A stretch of 64,000 bases of DNA from Azolla caroliniana (taxonomy: Eukaryota; Polypodiophyta), in assembly GCA_043228905.1 (NCBI GenBank), contig JBHGNT010000007.1, forward strand, positions 19,592,001 to 19,656,000. The letters are read 5' to 3'. Numbering within the stretch: position 1 is the first letter of the stretch; every line of letters begins with the position of its first letter. The notes under the pieces are model-generated. The model searched no databases. It was not told the origin of the DNA and saw nothing but the letters and a program-made list of their open reading frames with translations. Of this stretch, positions 1 through 11,600 are shown one piece after another. The position numbers were made by a program, and so were the translations under genes.

Positions 1-1
1 T

Positions 2-850
2 GAGGCACTACCCAATACCATGCAAGGGTTCATTAATCTACAATTTCTCTCTCTCAATAACATTGGCGTATCTGGTTTGATTCCTAAGTGGTTAAAGGAT
101 AGTAAAAAATTACAAGTGCTTGACCTCTCAAGGAACAAACTAACCGGATCAATCCCCCCATGGATTGGCTCTTTTCCTCATCTTTTCTACCTAGATTTAT
201 CCAACAACTCATTGTCCGGAAGTATACCGCATGAATTATTCTTGTTGCCCGCATTGATAAGTGTTGATAACAACCTAACTGGATTGCAATCGGTGGTTAT
301 CAACCTTGACATAAAGCAAACACTCTACTTCCCATACTTAGAACTTTCTACGTCCTCTATTAACCTCTTTCACAATCTCCTTGAAGGGTCTATACCTTCA
401 GAAGTCGGTGCTTTGGCCAATCTTCAAGAGATGAATTTGAGTTTCAACAATTTGTCGGGAAACATCCCAGAGATGATGGCCAATATGACTGATCTACAAT
501 TGCTCGATTTATCACGCAACTCTCTCACTGGCAAAATACCTTTGTCATTGATGAAGCTCACTAATCTTGGTCAATTCAATGTTTCATACAATCAACTAGA
601 GGGTATAATACCTCTCGGCAATGGATTCTCGAGGTTTTCTAACCAAAGTTATGAAGGAAACCCAGGATTGTGTGGTGCCCCTTTACCTTTTCCATGTGAG
701 AATGATGTCAAACCCAACTCCTCTTCAAGTAGGAGAAAAAGCCCTATTATAGCCACTGATATTCTTGAGCCAATTGGTGTGGTTATTGGTTATGTTGGAG
801 TGTTAGTGGGTTGGTTAACTTGGAAGCTTACTAGGAGAAAGATTGGATAA
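2..850 (+). CDS. LRR receptor-like protein, C-terminal part (5' end outside window)
   Basis: The reading frame is open from the first bases of the window (Glu-Ala-Leu-Pro before the first Met at 20) and lines up with the interior of the intact paralogues at 1725 and 16865, so this is the 3' part of a longer gene. It encodes typical plant extracellular LRRs (LxxLDLSxNxLxGxIP), a non-LRR island interruption, a last LRR block ending in the SYEGNPGLCGAPLPF cap, then a transmembrane helix (IGVVIGYVGVLVGWLTW) and a tail of about 8 basic residues with no kinase. The family (RLPs resembling the PSKR/PSY1R ectodomain, such as Arabidopsis RLP2/RLP3) acts at the plasma membrane and signals through partner kinases. 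The island differs from the other copies: the tyrosine-rich stretch before the Pro-Pro is replaced. No internal stop is seen in this part. Confidence 0.9.
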   Translation, partial: EALPNTMQGFINLQFLSLNNIGVSGLIPKWLKDSKKLQVLDLSRNKLTGSIPPWIGSFPHLFYLDLSNNSLSGSIPHELFLLPALISVDNNLTGLQSVVINLDIKQTLYFPYLELSTSSINLFHNLLEGSIPSEVGALANLQEMNLSFNNLSGNIPEMMANMTDLQLLDLSRNSLTGKIPLSLMKLTNLGQFNVSYNQLEGIIPLGNGFSRFSNQSYEGNPGLCGAPLPFPCENDVKPNSSSSRRKSPIIATDILEPIGVVIGYVGVLVGWLTWKLTRRKIG

Positions 851-1724
851 GATTGGGCTAGAGAATGTCTCAATGTCTCCTTTATCTTCACTAAGATGAT
901 GAATCTTTAGGGATGGAGGAGAAAAAAGATCCATCCAAATTTAGACTTCTCTTTTTTTAATGGCCATAAAGGACATCCAAAGTTGAGTGATGCTTGTTTA
1001 AGCAAACCTTTTGTGATTTCTACATAACAAACTACATTCTACAAGTGCTTGGATTTTCTTTTTTCTGTACACATTGTATAAACATCAGTAATTCATGTTT
1101 TGTGCTTTCTTTCCTAGTTGTAAGAAAGAATGATATGCCAAATTCTTTTGTTTTATTGCTTAATTCTAATATGTTGTGCTCATAAATATTCATGTTATTT
1201 ACATACATATATACATACTGATACATATATGTATATATATACATACATACATATACACACACAAACATACTTGTATATGCATATACATATACGTATGTAT
1301 GTATTTATGCATGTAACGTATGATCACATCAACATGGTTTAATTCCGAAAGTGAAAAGCAAATTTAGGTCCACTAAAGAAGGGTCCTAGAGTCTTAATAC
1401 ATTATCCAGAACAACATTTCAAAGCATTGAAAAAAAGTCAAATCATTTCATAAGACTGTGTACCATTCCTTAAGAGTGAAGAAGACCTTCAAAAGCATGT
1501 CTTTCATCATCATCATCAATATTATCATACATAAGTAACTAGCTTTTCTTCAATATCTTCCACCTCAATTGACTAGCATTTTTTTTCCACCTCTCTCACA
1601 TCCATATATCACCACCACCATTACTACTCATCTTATCTAGTTTCAGCACTAGAAGAAGATGTAAACATGTTCAAACTACTTCTTTGCATTCATCTACTTT
1701 AAGCACAGCTACAATCCCATCACC
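851..1724. other. Intergenic spacer with conserved 3' flank and AT-rich microsatellite
   Basis: Bases around 960-1010 (GGCCATAAAGGACATCCAAAG) recur downstream of every LRR gene copy (near 3822, 8272 and 19050), so the duplicated unit included the 3' flank. A tacata/tatata-rich low-complexity tract lies at about 1198-1310. From about 1540 to 1724 the sequence is CT/CA-rich and resembles the 5' flanks of the copies at 7273 and 16865, which suggests promoter and 5' UTR. The short ORFs here are low-complexity and are not called. Confidence 0.6.
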
Positions 1725-3782
1725 ATGACTACTCTCTATTACCTTCTATTTCTCCTGTTCTCTCTTGGACTGCTACGAACCTCGGATTCTTGCACGAGAG
1801 AAGAAGCCGATGCCCTTCTCCGGTTTATGAATGCTGTGAACAAAACCTCTCTCAAGAAGGGTTGGGGTTTAAGCAACAGCAATGGGAGCTGTTGTGATTG
1901 GGAAGGTGTGATTTGTGATGCTACTTCTGCACAGATTGTGGGCATTTCTCTCTCCAGCAAAGGTCTTCGTGGGAGGTTATCTCAAGGATTAGCCGACATT
2001 CCATCTCTCCATGCTCTCAATGTTTCGAATAATAACTTATATGGGTCTCTCCCACAAGACCTCTCCTCCCTTCACACTCTTGACATCAGTGGCAACATAT
2101 TTTCAGGCCAGCTCTCTGATGTATTATCGAATTTGAGCTCTTTGCAAGTGCTTAATGTCTCTACCAATGGCTTCCATGGTAGCTTGCCTCCCTCTTCCTT
2201 AAGGAATTTGAGCCTCTTGAGGAATTTCCGTGCTAGAAACAATTATTTAAGTGGAGATTTGCCACTCATCCTATGCCGAACAGCCCCATTCCTTCAAGAG
2301 ATGGATGTGTTCTTGAACAGCTTCTCAGGAAAAATCTCAAAAGATATTGGGTTTTGTGGCTCTCTCCAAGTATTAGTTCTTGGTGATAACAATTTGGTGG
2401 GTAATCTACCCCAAGATCTCTACAACCTAACCTCATTAACAATCCTTCAACTCAGAAATAACCATTTTGATGGCGAAGTAGGTAATGCTATTGGCAACCT
2501 AATCAACCTCTCTTATTTGATGTTGGATTTGAACAACTTCACTGGACAACTTCCCTCAAACCTCTCCTCATGTACAAACCTTAAGATATTCACCGCAAAA
2601 GCAAACAAATTCCATGGTTCATTGGATGTCGTCCGATTCGATCAATTCCAGATGCTAGAGAACCTAGATCTCAATAACAATGCTTTTGTCGGGTCAATCC
2701 CATCCTCATTAACCGAGTGTTCAGCGCTCCAAAGCATAAACTTTGCGAGCAACAAACTTTCGGGGGAGATCCCATCCTCATTAACTAACTGTTCAGCACT
2801 CCAGAGCATAAACTTTGAGAGCAACAAACTTTCGGGGGAGATCCCATCGTTTTTGTATCGATTGAGGAACCTAACCACACTCTCACTATCAAACAACAAC
2901 CTTAATGGGAGCATAAGATCACTGGATGGGAGTGAATATCTGGTAAGTGTGGTCTTATCCAAGAATGTGTTCAATGAGACACTACCTGATAGGATGCAAG
3001 GGGTAACTAATCTACAAGTGTTCGCCGTCGGAGACATCCGTCTCTTTGGTTCCATTCCAGAGTGGTTGAAGAACTGCACAAAACTACAAGTGCTTGACCT
3101 TTCGTGGAACAATCTAACCGGATCGATCCCACCATGGATAGGGTCATTTCCGCATCTTTTCTATTTGGACTTGTCTAACAACTCTTTCTTCGGAAGTATA
3201 CCGCCCGAGCTTTTCTCGTTGCCGGCACTAATAAATCACGATAACAACCTAACGACATTGCAATCCACACAAGTTTCAGAGTTTCCACCATCGATTAACC
3301 TCTCCCACAATCAACTACAAGGGTCTATACCTTCACAAGCCAGTACTTTAATCGTGATTTTAATCATGGATTTGAGTTTCAACAATTTGTCGGGAAACAT
3401 CCCAGAGGCGATCGCCGATATGACTTATCTATATAGGCTCGATTTATCACACAACTTTCTCACTGGTGGAATACCTTCGTCATTGGCAAATCTCATGTTT
3501 CTAGTTTATTTCAATGTTTCGTACAATCAATTGGAGGGTTCAATACCTCTCGGCAACCAATTCTCGATATTTTCTCGCAATAGTTATGAAGGAAACCTAG
3601 GACTTTGTGGTGCCCCTTTACCCTTTCCATGTGAGAATGATGTCAATCCAAACTCCTCAAGTAGGATAAAAATCCCGATTATAGCCACTGATATTCTTGA
3701 GCCAATTGGTGTGGTTATTGGTTATGTGGGAGTGCTAGTGGGTTGGTTAACTTGGATGCTTATTAGGAGAAAGATTGGATAA
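1725..3782 (+). CDS. LRR receptor-like protein (PSKR-ectodomain type, no kinase)
   Basis: This intact, intronless gene encodes 685 residues. A hydrophobic signal peptide covers about residues 1-22, followed by an LRRNT cap with the CCDWEGV motif and about 20 plant-type LRRs. A shortened island follows (around HDNNLTTLQSTQVSEFPPS), then the final LRR block with the GLCGAPLPFPC cap. A transmembrane helix lies at about 660-680 with GxxxG spacing, and the tail is 8 residues. The family is kinase-less plasma-membrane RLPs that usually need an adaptor kinase such as SOBIR1. Relative to the copy at 16865, one 24-residue LRR (SSLTxCSALQSINF) is duplicated in tandem, and about 20 residues are missing from the island, the part that binds the peptide hormone in PSKR1. 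The start was chosen because it gives the signal peptide directly and the next upstream sequence is 5' UTR-like. The ligand is unknown. Confidence 0.93.
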   Translation: MTTLYYLLFLLFSLGLLRTSDSCTREEADALLRFMNAVNKTSLKKGWGLSNSNGSCCDWEGVICDATSAQIVGISLSSKGLRGRLSQGLADIPSLHALNVSNNNLYGSLPQDLSSLHTLDISGNIFSGQLSDVLSNLSSLQVLNVSTNGFHGSLPPSSLRNLSLLRNFRARNNYLSGDLPLILCRTAPFLQEMDVFLNSFSGKISKDIGFCGSLQVLVLGDNNLVGNLPQDLYNLTSLTILQLRNNHFDGEVGNAIGNLINLSYLMLDLNNFTGQLPSNLSSCTNLKIFTAKANKFHGSLDVVRFDQFQMLENLDLNNNAFVGSIPSSLTECSALQSINFASNKLSGEIPSSLTNCSALQSINFESNKLSGEIPSFLYRLRNLTTLSLSNNNLNGSIRSLDGSEYLVSVVLSKNVFNETLPDRMQGVTNLQVFAVGDIRLFGSIPEWLKNCTKLQVLDLSWNNLTGSIPPWIGSFPHLFYLDLSNNSFFGSIPPELFSLPALINHDNNLTTLQSTQVSEFPPSINLSHNQLQGSIPSQASTLIVILIMDLSFNNLSGNIPEAIADMTYLYRLDLSHNFLTGGIPSSLANLMFLVYFNVSYNQLEGSIPLGNQFSIFSRNSYEGNLGLCGAPLPFPCENDVNPNSSSRIKIPIIATDILEPIGVVIGYVGVLVGWLTWMLIRRKIG
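2701..2844 (+). repeat. 72-bp tandem duplication creating an extra LRR
   Basis: Two adjacent 72-bp units (2701-2772 and 2773-2844) are nearly identical and in frame (24 codons each). Each encodes one full LRR. The paralogue at 16865 has a single unit at this place, so the extra LRR arose in this copy. Confidence 0.88.
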
Positions 3783-5830
3783 GAATTTGGACCCTCTTAT
3801 TTTATTTTTTTATTTATGAATGGCCATAAAGGACATCCAAAGTGCTTGTTTAAGCAAACCATTTGTGACTTCTAAATAACAAACTACATTCTACAAGTGC
3901 TTGGATTTTCTTTCTTCTCTACACACTTGTATAAATGTCGGTAGATTTGTGTTTTGTGCTTTCTTTCTCATTTTGTACGAAAGAATGATATGTCAAATTT
4001 TGTTGTTTTACGGCTCAATTCTAATATGTAGTGCTCATAAATATCCATGTTATGAGGTGTCTTTATGATTGAAAAAACAACTAGAATAATCATTAATAAA
4101 CAACTAGTGGTAGTCACTAGGACCTCATAACACTTTACAGAACTCGAATCGGATGCCCGAGTGGAAAAGTTATGGTCGTTTGGAGGTTTATAACAAAAAT
4201 ACAATTTACAGTGGTAACTAGCAGTTTGACAGCAGAATCAATGGTTCGATTATCTAGAGCTTGTGACAAGGAGCGTGCAAGATTTTATGATACATGAATT
4301 GGAGTTTGGAAGCCCTAGATCCAGACTCCGGAAGGATTATTTTAAAATTTAAAATTGTTAGAGACAATTTAGTAATTGTGCCAAATGGAGGGGGGTCAAA
4401 ATCGAGATAAAGTAGGGTCAGTTTTGTAATTTGTGAAAAGGTTGGGTCGACCATTTAAAGGTTGAAAGTATGTATTTAAAACTATCGAGCCAAACCGTAT
4501 TGAAACGACGTAAAGGTGAACAGGGAGACAACCTATTGCACAAGCACCGAGTTTTATTGTGATGACTAAGCTCTGCTAACCAAGGAGCCCAAGGATCCAA
4601 TGTACACGACACATTTAACTGGTATGAAAAAGGAAGCAAAAACAAGCTCAAAGCAAACATTAGAAAGGGGAAAAGAAAGAAAAAAGGAACGTAAATTATC
4701 AATGCGGTTTACAAGAAAGCCTTCCCAAATAGACAATGTGAGTTCAAGTTTTGTTAAAGCACCTTTCGACAAATGACACTTGTAAGAGCCATTCAATAAA
4801 TTCAATTTCTTTCCCCGAAGACTTGGCATCTAGGTCATCCACAATTTGAAGTAGTTTAAACCATAAACCATGTTGTAGTTTGAAACCATTTCAACCACAA
4901 ACTATTAAGTTGGTAAAGTCTCAAATTAGACCCTTGAACCCCCCAACCAAACAAAACCATTTGCAAATATCTAAACTTGAACATAACCATTTACATGTTA
5001 AGATGTAGTTTTTATGGTCAAATTCAGTTGAAATCAAACCGTTCTCGATAGCACAAAAGAAGAGAGTAAATAGGCTTAAAATATCCATGGGCTTGAAAGG
5101 AAAGAAATATGCTTGAAAGGAAAGAAACACTTTTAGAAAAAGAGTATATACACAGTGTTGTTTGGATGCCCTAGTTCCCCAAGAGCTTAAATACATGATG
5201 CTATCTTAAGTAGTAGACAAGATTTTTTCAAATGCGCATTTCTTTCGAGGACAAAAAGAGAGAGTCCAATAGGTCATATTTGACCTTCTAGAATAATAAA
5301 ATCTATCTCTCAAAACTTGAGCATCCACTAATTGAATTCTTTAATAAGATTGACTGTCATCCCCGCAATTTGGATGTGGCAACATTTCCATGGCAATTCA
5401 ACTTGCATTCCAATCCTCTCCTTCTTAGAGGGTTGTTTGGGTTTTAGCTGAACATGGGAGTGGAACTTGATGTCGGTCTACTCTTCTACTCACATATCCA
5501 CAATTTTAAAACGAAAGAATGGTCTACATCCTACCCATACAATATTCAAGATTGGTTCCACGAAGTTATCAATCCACTAGGAGAGCCACCCGGAGTTCAT
5601 GTGGTGCCTCCCTCTTCAACCACACACACACACAACTCCAAAGTTTGCCAAAGCCCAAGCAGTACTTCTTATGTTGCTATTCAACTAGCTATTGCTACAA
5701 CCACTCCCTAATGAACACCGTACCAAGGAACTTATTCATGATCATGATTCTGTTCATTGACGATATCAATATTCCTAACCTAACATTCAACTACAACTAT
5801 TTCACATTCTCTTGACATATCCTTTGTTTC
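3783..5830. repeat. 3' flanking segmental duplication, copy 1
   Basis: This gene-free spacer shares long stretches with 8153-10815 and, in its right part, with 19510-19790. An example is the block at 5560-5830 with the CACACA tract and the phrase TATGTTGCTATTCAACTAG. It shows that the LRR unit duplicated together with more than 2 kb of downstream DNA. No supportable gene is present; the minus-strand ORFs at 3968-5196 are not conserved between the copies. Confidence 0.7.
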
Positions 5831-7272
5831 AAGAACCCAAATACCATGTGTGTGTGTGTGAGTGTGTGTTTCCCTTTAACATTCATTCGAACTCCTTTCT
5901 ATTACTCCTATTTTGAATACCAAAAGAAGATAGAGAGCTACAAAATACAAGGATATAGAAAAAGAGACATCTTTCCCTCTTTGTAGACTCAAACAAGGGA
6001 TTGACTGAGTTGCAGGTTCAAGTATTGTTATGGTACTTCTTTTCCTCTGCTTCTACATACATATATACATGTATTTTGGGCATGTGTATATACATGCCTT
6101 TTGTACGTGTATATATACTCTTGGTTATGTACTTGTATGTATGTGTATATGTTAGGTATATGTATGCAGGGGGAAAGCTCCAATGTAGCCCAAAGGTTTT
6201 TCCTTTATAGGGAAAAATGTGCACATACATATATGATTGTGGAAAAAATTGGAACTAATTGATCATATAATTTGCCATCTCAAGGAAATAAGGCAAACTA
6301 AAAGGAATTTGGGAAATCAAAGAAAAGAGCACTTGAATTGAATCTGTAATTTGGGCAATTTCCGTATGTATACGTATATCTATCAACATATATGTATGTA
6401 TATTTTTATACATGCATATATGTAGATACACACACAATATACATATGTACATATAGCTCTTAAAACAAAAATCTTTACAATAAAGCTATCACAATTGACT
6501 AGCATTTTCACCACCTCTCACAATTGACTCCTTTGCATCTATCCACTTTAAGCATGGTTCCACCCATCACCATTACTAGTTCTTAGCAATTTAGTCTATA
6601 GTTTTTAATCCTAGGCCTGAAGTTGCGCAGTCTAATTTCTATAATGTCAATAGGGCTTGCTCATGAGACCACCTCCACAACATCCTCTTCTTCATGTTTT
6701 GTTTTCATAAAATTAGAAAGCAAAGCATTAACAAAATCACGACACTATCAATATCATAATCATGATTCATCCCCCAACTAAGGTCTCCTCACAATCTATA
6801 GAATCAATACATTTCTTGTCATTTGAATTTTTCACAATCTTTGTCATTACAACCATCGACCCGCTTCTTGTTGTCCTGTCACATCCTACTATTGATCAAT
6901 TGCAAAATTCTGATAGCTTTTCAAAATCTTTTGAAACAAAGACCCATTCTTTAATAACAATGTCACTCCTCTTCTCATAACATATATATATATATATATA
7001 TATAACCTCCCTCCCCTGTTTCTCTAATGTTCTCACATAACATATACATATGTAAAGCCTTGCTCTGTTTCACTTCAGTAATCTCCTTTCTCCTCAATTC
7101 ACTACCATTTCTTCCACCTCTCTCACATCCATATCACCACCACAATTACATCTTATCTACATTACATCATTACATCTTATCTACCTTCAGCACTACAAGA
7201 AGATGTAAAGATAACGTGTGTACAGATGCTTCAAACTACTCCTTTTGCATGTATGTATCCACTTTTAAGCAT
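5831..7272. other. 5' flank of the LRR pseudogene, with a start-codon relic
   Basis: This contains a (GT)n tract near 5850, low-complexity tata/gtat DNA at 6060-6170 and 6360-6450, and one single-copy version (about 6205-6320) of the unit that is amplified at 15853-16347. At 6554 an ATG starts MVPPITIT, closely resembling the start of the LRR gene at 16865, but it stops almost at once. The same relic sits at 16606. It looks like a leftover gene start within the duplicated 5' flank. A CT/CA-rich stretch at 7050-7270 matches the promoter and 5' UTR regions of the intact copies. Confidence 0.55.
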
Positions 7273-8152
7273 GGTTAGACCCATCACCATCACTAGTACT
7301 CTCTATTGCCTTCTATTTCTGCTGTCTTCCTTTACACTACTGCGAACCTCCGATTCTTGCCGATGCCCTTCTCCGGTTACTGAATGCTGTGGACAAATCA
7401 TCTCTCAAGGGTTGGGGTTTAAGCAACAGCAATGAGAGCTGTTGTGATTGGGAAGGAGTGAGTTGTCATGATGTTTATGCACAAATTGTGGCCATTTCTC
7501 TCTCCAGCAAAGGTCTATATGGGAGGTTATCTCCAGGATTAGCCAACATTCCATCTCTTCAAGTTCTCGATGTTTCAAATAATGACATAGATGGGCCTCT
7601 CCCACAAGACCTCTCAACACTCTCATCCCTTCACACTTAGATTTCCAGGCAAGCTCTATGATGTATTAGGGAATTTCAGGTCTACACCTTTAGAAGTCGG
7701 GTGCTTTGGCCGGTCTTCAAGAAATGAATTTGAGTTTCAACGATTTGTCGGGAAACATCCCAGAGATAGTGGTTAATATGATCCGATCTACAATTCTACA
7801 ATTGCTCGATTTATCACGCAACTCTCTCAATGGCAAAATACCTTTGTCATTGATGAAGCTCACTAATCTTGGTCAATTCAGTGTTTCATACAATCAATTG
7901 GAAGGTTTAATACCTCTCGGCAATAGATTCTCGACGTTTTCTAACCAAAGTTATGAAGGAAACCCTGGACTGTGTGGTGCACCTTTAGCCTTTCAATGTG
8001 AGAATGAAGTCAATCCCAACTACTCTTCAAGTAGGAGAAAAATCCCTATTATAGCCACTAATATTCTTGAGCCAATTGGTGTGGTTATTGGTTATGTGGG
8101 AGTGCTAGTGGGTTGGTTAACTTGGAAGCTTACTAGGAGAAAGATTGGATAA
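7273..8152 (+). pseudogene. LRR receptor-like protein pseudogene (frameshift plus large internal deletion)
   Basis: The start (MVRPITITSTLYC) and signal peptide match the gene at 16865. About 85 bases in, 14 bp are missing within the LRRNT region (after the codons for DSC), which throws the first frame out. The frame carrying CCDWEGVSCHDV resumes at 7389 and ends at 7640. At about 7676-7690 sequence from early in the LRR array is joined directly to sequence encoding the last LRR block, so roughly 1.1 kb or more is lost. The last part (7706-8152) reads to the normal cap, transmembrane helix and RRKIG tail, and is closest to the truncated copy at 2-850. The product would lack nearly all LRRs and the island. 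Confidence 0.9.
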
Positions 8153-11100
8153 GATTGGCCTAGAGGAAGTCTCAAAGTAAGTCCCCTTCATCTTCACTTA
8201 GATGATGAATTTTTAGGGATGGGGAAGATAAAAGATCCATCCAAATTTGGACCTCCGAGTCTTCTTTTTATGGCCATGAAGGACATCCAAAGTTGATTGA
8301 TGCTTATTTAAGCAAACCATTTGTGACTTCTATGTAACAAACTACATTCTTCAAATGCTTGGAGTTTTTCTTTCTTCAATACACATTTTGTATAAATATG
8401 TTGGTAAATTTGTGTTTTGCGCTTTCGTTCTCATTTCATACGAAAGAATGGTATGACAACTTCTTTTGTTTTACCACTCAATTTTAATATTAAGTTCTTG
8501 CTCATTAATATCCATGTTATGAGGTGTCCATATACTCGAAAAAAACAACAACAACAACAACAACAACAACTAGAACGATGTTTACCAACTAGTGCAAGTC
8601 ACTAGGAGCTCACAACACTTTATAGAACTTCAATCGGAGGTCCGAGTGAAAAGTTATAGTCATTTGAAGGTTTAGGATAAAACTACAGTTTACGGTGGTA
8701 ACCAGTGGTATGACGGCAAAATGTATGGTTCAACTATCCGGAGCTTGCAACAAGAACGGCATACAATTTTATAATACGTGAATTGAAGTCTAGAAGCCCA
8801 AGCTACAACCTCCGAAAGGATCATTTTAAAATTTAAGTTTGTTAGGGACAAAATAGTAATTATGCCAAATGGGGGGTTGAGAATCAAAATAAAATAGGGT
8901 CAGTTTTGTAATTTGTGAAAAGGTTGGGTCGTCAACCATTTAAAGGTCAAAAGTATGTATGTACAACTATCAAACCAAATCAAACCGAACTGACGTAAAT
9001 GTGCACAAGTGACGAAGCTTATTGTGATGACTAAGCTCTGCTAACTGAGGAGCCCAAGGATCTTATGTATAAGACCCATTTAACCAACATTATAAAGGAA
9101 GCAAAAAAAAGCTCAAAGCAAACATTAGAAAGACTGGGAAAAGAAAGAAAAAAGGAATGGAAAAGGTCAATGTGCTATACTTGAAAGCCTTACCAAATAG
9201 AGGATGTGAATTCCACTTCCATTAAAGCACCTTTTGACGAACGAAACTTGTGAGAGCCATTCAATAAATTCAATTTCTTTTCTCAAAAACTTGGCATCCG
9301 CTCATCCCCTTTATCACCACACCGTCTGCAACTATGCTCTTGTCATACCAATTGTCCCCAAATCATAGAACCTAGCGGTTGCTTAATGCTCATGCTTTAG
9401 CTGACATACAATTATATTTGACTAAACCTAAAATAGTTACTTTATTGCTAGTTATATTCTTTCAAAGAGGAAGTGTGTTGAGTTTGAAACTTACTCTTTT
9501 GTATTTATTTGACACTTTGGAGGTGTTTCCCATCATGTGCCATTGGCAACCCGACAACGCTTCTATACAAACCAATATTTCGTGTTACCTTTTGCATAAT
9601 TATTTAACAATGAATTTTTAAAACAAAAAACTCCTATTTATAAACTAAGGAAATTAGAAGAAATTTTGGATCTCAAATGTTATAACTTGTTATTCTAGTA
9701 GGTTATAGCTAATAATTTTATAAAATTACTTCACATTTGATGAATATTTCAAATGAATTTAACCCTTCAATTATCATAAGCCGTTTAAGCCACAGTTTGA
9801 AGTCGTTTAAACCATAAACCATGTTGTAGTTTGAAACCATTTAAACCACAAACTGTTAAGCCACTAAAGGCTCAAACCAAACCCTCTAACCCCCCAACCA
9901 AACGAAACCATTTGCAAGATACTAAACCTAAACCTAACCATTTAAATTGTTAAGATGTGGTTTTTATGCTCAAATTTGGCTGAAATCAAATATTTGTGAA
10001 TAGCACACAAGAAGAGAGCAAATAGGCTTAAAATATCCATGCGAAGAGATCAAATCAAGCACGAGGAGTTGCCCTTGAAAGGGAAGAAACACTTTTAGAA
10101 CAAATAGTATATACACATTGTTGTTTGGATGCCCAAGTTCCCCAAGAGCTTAGATATATGATGCTATCTTGAGTAGTAGAGAACAATTTTTCAAATGTGC
10201 ATTTGTTTCGAGGACAGAAAGAGAAGAGTATAATAGGTCATATTTGACCTTGTAGAATAATAAAATCTCTCTCTCAAACTTGAGCATCCACTAATTGAAG
10301 TCTTTAAGAAGATTGACGATCATCTTCCCAATTTGGACGTGGCAGCATTTCCATGGCAATTCAACATGCATTACACCCATCTCCTTACAAGGTTGTTTGG
10401 GTTTTAACTAAACATTGGAGTGGAACTTGATGTTGATCTACTCTTCTACTCATATATCCACAATTTTTAAATGAAAGAATAGCCTACATCCTACCAATAC
10501 AATAGTCAATATTGGTTCCACGAAGTTATGAATCCACTTGTAGAGCCACCCGGAGTTCATGTGGCGACTCCCTTTCTTCAACAACACGCACACGCACACA
10601 CATGCAATGTTTGCTAAAGTCCAAGCAACACTTCTTATGTTGCTATTCAACTAGCTATTGCTACAACGACTCCGCAATGAAAACCACACCAAGGAGCGTA
10701 TTGATGATCATGATTGTGTTCATTGACTATATTAATCTTCCTAACCTAACATTCAACTACAACTACTTCACATCCTCTTGACATATTCTTTGTTTCAAGA
10801 ACCCAAATACCATGAATTGCAACAAACTTGGACAAGACCTAGGTTTTGATATGAATGGTGGACACATCCTCTTGACAGATCTAGCATTCCAAGAACCCAA
10901 ACTTAATAATTGCAACAAGCCTGGATGAGGCCCAGCTTTTGATATCAATGTTTGGGCTCAGCTTATGGTTTACCTTTTGTCGTTGTAATTTACCTAGAAA
11001 TTTTGCAAACCTAAATCTTCCTATCAATAGTATGATTCCCTAAGGAGAGTTCCATCAGTATGAATCTCTTTTTGATGATGCATTCTAATAGTATAATGTT

Positions 11101-11600
11101 CAAAAATTGAAGGATGAATCTTTAATTTATAATAGAAACTAAGATAAAATGGCGAAAAATGATGTGCATCTAGTACATCTATATTGAGCATAGTTCTTCA
11201 TGAAATCTACTTTGTCTCTATGAATTTAAATATAACATTAATAAAATGCAATTTATCATTAATCATAGTTTCTTTCAATATCTCTCTCATGTTTGTTTTT
11301 CTTTTCTCTTGTTACCTTAGTGATATACACCATAACATTATGCTCATAAAATTTAGAGAAGCCATGTTTGATCCTTGCTATGAGCTTGGTCCTGTCTCGT
11401 TGACCCTCAAATTATTATTATCTAGGGAGTGGATTAGGCGTTCGTGTGCCCCCCCCAACAATTGGCAAGTTTATGGGTTATGTTTCTAGTAAACTAGTGA
11501 AACTATAACCTATACAATATTTTGTTGAATCTATTTTTAGCAATAATGAGAAGTTATTGAGTTGGGTTACACTTTGATGCTCAACAACCAATTTCTTTGT
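8153..11600. repeat. 3' flanking segmental duplication, copy 2
   Basis: This is homologous to 3783-5830 on its left side and to 18950-21150 further right, including the blocks at 10528-10815 and 10990-11590. A short (CAA)n tract lies at 8547-8570. Homology with copy 3 ends close to 11600/21150. No gene is supported; the ORFs are short and not shared between the copies. Confidence 0.7.

Noticed and set aside
994-1342. Three overlapping ORFs on both strands
   Set aside because: They run through tacata/tatata low-complexity DNA, have no domain, and are not shared by the duplicated flanks.
1739-3112. Minus-strand ORFs across the LRR gene
   Set aside because: They mirror the highly repetitive LRR coding strand and recur at the same places in the gene at 16865, as expected for shadow frames.
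9379-9621. 80-residue ORF
   Set aside because: Not preserved in the homologous flank copy and has no recognisable domain.
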